Source: Nocardioides caldifontis
GTDB lineage: Bacteria; Actinomycetota; Actinomycetes; Propionibacteriales; Nocardioidaceae
DNA: 64,000 nt
Assembly (NCBI RefSeq): GCF_008087345.1
Contig: NZ_VHIB01000015.1
Location: 43,542-107,541 of the forward strand
Direction: 5' to 3'
Positions 60,343 through 64,000 of this stretch are shown piece after piece. A program made the translations under genes and the position numbers. Under the pieces are notes generated by a model that was given only the letters and a program-made list of their open reading frames with translations, ran no database searches and was not told where the DNA came from. Each line of letters begins with the position of its first letter. The first letter of the stretch is position 1.

Positions 60343-60822
60343 ATGGAGGACCTTTCGCTGATCCTGTGGCGTGAGCGGGAGCTGCTGGAGACGCTGCTGT
60401 ACCGGTTGGAGGTCGAGAAGCTGGTGCTCGCGAGCGGCAGCAGCCGCTGGCTGGCCACCTCCGCCCGGGAGGTCGAGCAGGTGCTCGACGCGCTCCGGGA
60501 GACCGAGCTGGTCCGCGCCGTCGCCGCCGACGAAGCCGCCGCCACCATCGGCATGGCCTCGAACCCCAGCCTGCGAGCCCTTGCCGAGGCGGTCGACGAG
60601 CCGTGGCGCTCGATCCTGCTCGACCACCGGGAGGCGTTCGTCAACTACATGCAGGAGATCACCGCGATCGCCGCGGCGAACCGTGAGCTCCTCACCTCCG
60701 GCCAGATGGCGGCGCGCGAGACGTTGCTCGGGCTGACCGAGGGCGGCTCCTCGACGTACTCCCACGACGGCAGCGCCGTCGCCCACGACCCTGCCCGTCG
60801 CCTCGTCGACCAGAGCATCTGA
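60343..60822 (+). CDS. flgN: Flagellar export chaperone FlgN
   Basis: The 159-residue helical protein starts LSLILWRERELLETLLYRLE and VEKLVLASGSSRWLATSARE, matching FlgN-type chaperones in actinobacteria. Its place before flgK and flgL, whose products are the FlgN clients, supports the call. AAGGAGG stands upstream of the ATG. Confidence 0.87.
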   Translation: MEDLSLILWRERELLETLLYRLEVEKLVLASGSSRWLATSAREVEQVLDALRETELVRAVAADEAAATIGMASNPSLRALAEAVDEPWRSILLDHREAFVNYMQEITAIAAANRELLTSGQMAARETLLGLTEGGSSTYSHDGSAVAHDPARRLVDQSI

Positions 60823-60834
60823 CCCGGGTCCGTC

Positions 60835-62226
60835 ATGAGCTTCTCGTCGATCAACACCGCACTCTCGGCACTCCGGTACAACCAGGCGGCGCTCGACACC
60901 GCGAGCAACAACATCGCGAACGTCGGGACCGAGGGGTACACCCGGCGCCGGGTCGAGGCGACAAGCGCCGGGACGCCGACCACGACCGCGATGTGGTCGC
61001 GGAACCAGCACCCTGGTGGCGGGGTGCGGGTGACCGGCGTGACGCGGATGACCGACCCGTTCCTCGACGCCCGGGTGCGCACCGAGCACGGGAAGCAGTC
61101 CTACCTCGACACCCGCCAGGCGATCCTCGACCGGCTCGAGACCGGCATCGGCGAGCCGGGGGAGAACGGGCTCTCCGCGGTCATGGCGGAGTTCCGCCAG
61201 GGCTGGGCCGACCTCGCGAACAACCCTTCGAGCGACGCCGCCCGCAGCCAGGTGCTGGCCCGCGGCGCCTCGCTCGCCGACGCGGTGCAGATCCAGGCGC
61301 GGAACTTCACCACCGAGGCCGGTGACCAGCGGGCCCGGGTGAACGTGCTCGTCGCCGAGGTCAACACGATCGCCTCCGACCTCGCCGCCACCAACAAGGC
61401 GATCCAGGTCGCGCAGCTCGACGGCTCCGACGCCGGCAACCTGCTCGACCAGCGCGACCTCCTCGCGCTGCGGCTCTCCGAGCTGACCGGCGGCACCACC
61501 AAGGCCAACGGCACCGGCGGGCTCGACGTCGCGGTCAACGGCGTGAACCTCGTCACCGGCGGCATCGCCGGCAAGTTCGAGGTCGCCTCCGGCGTCACCC
61601 CGACTGGCGAGGCCGACGGCAACCCCGTCACCTTCCGGGTCGTCCACCCCGTCGAGGGCACCTCCGACGTCGGCGACGGCGTCGGTGGCGAGCTGGGCGC
61701 GGTGCGGGACGTCCTCGACGTGACGATCCCCGGCTACCTCGCCAGCCTCGGCCAGGTGGCCAAGGGGCTGGCCGACGCCGTCAACGCGCTGCACCAGGGC
61801 GGGTACGACGCGGCCGGCAACCCGGGGGCGCCGTTCTTCACCTACGACCCCGCCGACCCGGCAGGCAGCCTCGCCGTCGCGATCACCGACCCGGCCGCCG
61901 TCGCCGCCTCCTCCGTCGGTGGCGGGGCCGTCGAGGGCTCGGTCGCCGACGCGCTCGCCGAGATGACCTCGCCCGAGACGGCGTACCAGCAGCTGGTCAA
62001 CGGCTTCGGCACCCAGGTCGCCTCGTCCCGCCGCCTCGCGGACAGCCAGATGATGCTCACCCAGCAGGTCGACGGCGCGCGTGACCAGCTCGCCGGGGTC
62101 AGCCTCGACGAGGAGATGCTCTCGATGGTCGAGTACCAGCGGGGCTACGAGGCCGCGGCCCGCGTCCTCACCACGATCGACTCGATCCTCGACACCCTCA
62201 TCAACAGGACGGGGCTGACGCGCTGA
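60835..62226 (+). CDS. flgK: Hook-filament junction protein FlgK
   Basis: The 463-residue protein has FlgK motifs: SSINTALSALRYNQAALDTASNNIANVGTEGYTRR split across residues 3-37, the coiled GWADLANNPSSDAARSQVL, and the C-terminal SLDEEMLSMVEYQRGYEAAARVL. It is shorter than enteric FlgK, with a reduced D2/D3. The stop shares a base with the flgL start. Confidence 0.94.
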   Translation: MSFSSINTALSALRYNQAALDTASNNIANVGTEGYTRRRVEATSAGTPTTTAMWSRNQHPGGGVRVTGVTRMTDPFLDARVRTEHGKQSYLDTRQAILDRLETGIGEPGENGLSAVMAEFRQGWADLANNPSSDAARSQVLARGASLADAVQIQARNFTTEAGDQRARVNVLVAEVNTIASDLAATNKAIQVAQLDGSDAGNLLDQRDLLALRLSELTGGTTKANGTGGLDVAVNGVNLVTGGIAGKFEVASGVTPTGEADGNPVTFRVVHPVEGTSDVGDGVGGELGAVRDVLDVTIPGYLASLGQVAKGLADAVNALHQGGYDAAGNPGAPFFTYDPADPAGSLAVAITDPAAVAASSVGGGAVEGSVADALAEMTSPETAYQQLVNGFGTQVASSRRLADSQMMLTQQVDGARDQLAGVSLDEEMLSMVEYQRGYEAAARVLTTIDSILDTLINRTGLTR

Positions 62227-63116
62227 TGGCCATCACCCGCATGACCCAGAGCATGATGCTCGACCGGTCGTACCTCACGCTGCAGACCGTGCAGGGCCGG
62301 CTGGCCAAGACGCAGGAGCAGCTCACGACCGGGCGCGTCCTGAACCGGCCCTCGGACTCGCCGACCGGCACCACGTCGGCGATGCGGATCCGCGCGACGA
62401 TCGCCGACGAGACCCAGTACCAGCGCAACGCGCAGGACGGGCTGGGGTGGCTCGGCCAGATCGACTCCGCGTTGACCTCCTCGCTCGACCAGCTCCGCCG
62501 CGCCCGCGACCTCGGCATCCAGGGCGTCAACGCGACCAACGCCGGCGCCGGCGCCCGCGAGGCGCTCGCCGTCGAGGTCGAGCAGCTCCGCGAGAGCCTG
62601 GTCGGCGTGGCCAACACCACCTACCTCGGCCGCCCTGTGTTCGGCGGGCTGACCAACGGCTCCACGGCGTACGACGAGAACGGCGCGTTCGTCGGCCAGG
62701 CCGGCGACGTCAAGCGGACCGTGGCGAAGGACGTCAAGGTCGACGTCAACGTCAACGGGCCGGACGTCTTCGGCCCCGACGGCGACAACCTCTTCGACAG
62801 CCTCACGCGGCTCGCCGACGCGCTCCGGGCCGGCGACACCACCGAGATCGGCACCCAGCTCGACGCGCTCGACGCCGCCCAGAAGCGGATCACCGCCGTC
62901 GTCTCCGACGCCGGCACCCGGTACAACCGCGTCGAGCGCGCGGCCACCGCCGCCGCCAACGCGGTGTTCGACCTGACCACCTCCCTGTCGGAGATCGAGG
63001 AGGTCGACCTCGCGAAGGCGACGATCAACCTCACCGCGCAGGAGGTCGCCTACCAGGCGGCGCTGTCCGCCACGGCTAGGCTGGTCCAGCCGTCGCTCGC
63101 GGAGTTCCTCCGATGA
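62226..63116 (+). CDS. flgL: Hook-filament junction protein FlgL
   Basis: The 296-residue protein has the flagellin-like N-terminus SYLTLQTVQGRLAKTQEQLTTGRVLNRPSDSPTGT (residues 14-48), and a C-terminus with VDLAKATINLTAQEVAYQAALSATA. It forms the second junction zone beneath the filament. It overlaps fliW by 4 bp. Confidence 0.93.
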   Translation: MAITRMTQSMMLDRSYLTLQTVQGRLAKTQEQLTTGRVLNRPSDSPTGTTSAMRIRATIADETQYQRNAQDGLGWLGQIDSALTSSLDQLRRARDLGIQGVNATNAGAGAREALAVEVEQLRESLVGVANTTYLGRPVFGGLTNGSTAYDENGAFVGQAGDVKRTVAKDVKVDVNVNGPDVFGPDGDNLFDSLTRLADALRAGDTTEIGTQLDALDAAQKRITAVVSDAGTRYNRVERAATAAANAVFDLTTSLSEIEEVDLAKATINLTAQEVAYQAALSATARLVQPSLAEFLR

Positions 63117-63559
63117 GCGCCGGGACCATGGAGGCCCCCAGGGCGAGGAGCAGCGTGACCGACACCGGTGCCGAGGTCGAGGAGGTCCCGGTCCTCTCGA
63201 TGGTCGAGCCGATGCCCGGTTTCCCCGAGCTCCGTGAGTTCCACCTCGAGCGGCTCGACGTGGAGGGGATCCTCTTCGCGCTCCGGTCGGTCGTCGAGCC
63301 GGCGATCCGGCTGCTGGTGGTCCCGGTGCACCGGTTCTTCCCGGACTACGCCCCCGAGATCTCCGACGAGACCGTCGCGGCGCTGGGGATCACCCCGGAG
63401 TCCGAGGTCATCACGTTCGGCGTGGTGAACCCGGGCGAGTCCGTCACCGCGGCCACCGTGAACCTGCTCGCTCCGGTCGTCGTCGACGTCTCCTCGGGCC
63501 GGGCGGCCCAGGTGGTGCTGGACGAGGACCTCCCCCTGAGGGCGCCCCTCTTCGGCTGA
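63113..63559 (+). CDS. fliW: Flagellar assembly factor FliW
   Basis: The 148-residue protein matches FliW: PMPGFPELREFHLERLDVEG, then RLLVVPVHRFFPDYAPEISDE and SVTAATVNLLAPVVVDVSSGRAAQVVL. FliW binds flagellin and the RNA-binding regulator CsrA to couple filament assembly to translation. The first 25 residues are an extra polar extension. csrA normally follows, but it is not found before the window ends. Confidence 0.9.
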   Translation: MSAGTMEAPRARSSVTDTGAEVEEVPVLSMVEPMPGFPELREFHLERLDVEGILFALRSVVEPAIRLLVVPVHRFFPDYAPEISDETVAALGITPESEVITFGVVNPGESVTAATVNLLAPVVVDVSSGRAAQVVLDEDLPLRAPLFG

Positions 63560-63580
63560 CGGTCTTGCGCCGCTGGGGTG

Positions 63581-63800
63581 GTGTTGAGCCGCCCCTCGTG
63601 GCGCGGCGGGGTGGTGTCGAGCCGCCCCTTGTGGCGCGCCATTTGCGGGTCGCGCAGATGAACGAGCTTTGACGCCGTAGGACGCAGGACGGTTGAGAGT
63701 TCGTTCAGGTGCACGTCGTACGACGGGCGCGGCGTGGGTGGTGTCGAGCCGCCCCTCGTGGCGCGCCGGGGTGGTGTCGAGCCGCCCCTTGTGGCGCGCC
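63581..63800 (+). repeat. Intergenic repeat cluster R6: four forward copies in two pairs around a companion element
   Basis: Cores lie at 63586-63603, 63619-63636 (CTTGTG variant), 63746-63763 and 63779-63796 (CTTGTG variant). Each pair has a 33-bp period and the same order, exact core then variant, so the second pair looks like a copy of the first. The interval 63655-63724 is related to the companion element. No gene is seen between fliW and 63920. Confidence 0.88.
63655..63724 (-). repeat. Diverged companion element, copy 3
   Basis: Both ends match the 81-bp element: on the minus strand GTCGTACG at the left end and GCGTCAAAGCTCGTTCATCTG at the right. The middle differs. A second, shorter piece with ATGAACGAGC and GCCGTACGAC is at about 63805-63843. 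Confidence 0.5.
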
Positions 63801-63919
63801 GGGTGCAGGTCTCGCACATGAACGAGCATTGACGCCGTACGACGCTCCTCGGGGTGTCGGCTCGGCGCCACGAGGTCAAGTCCCCGGGAGTGGTGTAGCG
63901 CTGCGTGATCCGGGTGGGG

Positions 63920-64000
63920 TCAGGCGGTGAGTGCTGGCATGGTGTCAGCTCCGATCTCGGTGTCGTTGGTGGCGACGATGTTGATGCGGCAGCGGGCCAG
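63920..64000 (-). CDS. C-terminal end of an unidentified gene entering from the right edge
   Basis: Twenty-six codons and a TGA are read on the minus strand, beginning LARCRINIVATNDTEIGAD and ending MPALTA. The frame is open to the window edge. There is too little sequence for a family call. Confidence 0.4.
   Translation of the reverse strand: MARCRINIVATNDTEIGADTMPALTA

Noticed and set aside
63560..63919. csrA downstream of fliW
   Set aside because: No frame begins with the MLVLTRR-type CsrA start and the segment consists of repeats.
63920..64000. Transposase C-terminus at the right edge
   Set aside because: Only 26 codons are visible and no family-specific motif or terminal inverted repeat supports it, so it was left unnamed.

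Overview
The window is high-GC DNA (about 72-75% by eye) with actinobacterial gene content: DUF5999, DUF6458, DUF6412 and DUF3072 proteins, a mycobacterial Rv2629-type protein and NarL-type two-component genes. A complete flagellar gene set points to a motile actinomycete. The family Nocardioidaceae (Nocardioides or a relative) is my best guess from gene content, not a demonstrated identity.

Layout. 1-1.2 kb: C-terminus of a molybdopterin oxidoreductase and a coupled helical protein. 1.2-1.9 kb: two decayed gene fragments and a tRNA-Lys(TTT). 2.1-13.4 kb: housekeeping and accessory genes, namely a small secreted Thr/Val/Lys protein, a PMT-type mannosyltransferase, a GNAT enzyme, an APC permease, a GH16-like protein without catalytic acids, a single-domain response regulator, a frameshifted LuxR-ATPase regulator and an 829-aa membrane protein of unknown function. 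13.5-24.4 kb: a phosphoesterase, a NarL-type two-component pair followed by an MMPL transporter, an ABC exporter with an XRE regulator and an operator-like palindrome, an SDR coupled to a Balon-like (Rv2629 family) protein, and a small putative ribbon-helix-helix protein whose start codon sits in a 16-bp palindrome. 24.9-34.9 kb: a ROK regulator, a secreted module (two DUF1800 paralogues, DUF1501, RTX-like protein), DUF6412 plus a YidC-like insertase, and a methyltransferase. 34.9-63.6 kb: the flagellar locus.

Flagellar locus. Four minus-strand blocks are read leftward: fliA; then fliC followed by fliD-fliS-small ORF; then flgB-flgC-fliE-F-G-H-I-J-NlpC/SLT-fliK-flgD-flgE; then flbD-motA-motB-fliL-M-N-O-P-Q-R-flhB-flhA. 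The divergent plus-strand block is flgN-flgK-flgL-fliW. Together they supply the export gate, C-ring, stator, MS ring, rod, hook, cap, filament, chaperones and FliA (sigma-28). No chemotaxis gene, no csrA and no separate flgF/flgG are visible. Four sites with the pattern CTCA-N16-GCCGA lie upstream of fliC, flgN, flgB and flbD, and I read them as the local FliA promoter.

Unexplained structure. An intergenic repeat with an 18-bp core, GAGCCGCCCCTCGTGGCG, occurs about 23 times in six clusters. Tandem copies recur about every 33 bp, and several clusters have opposed arms able to form long hairpins. An 81-bp companion element accompanies some clusters. I do not recognise either as a named family. 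They are the strongest candidates for something undescribed here.
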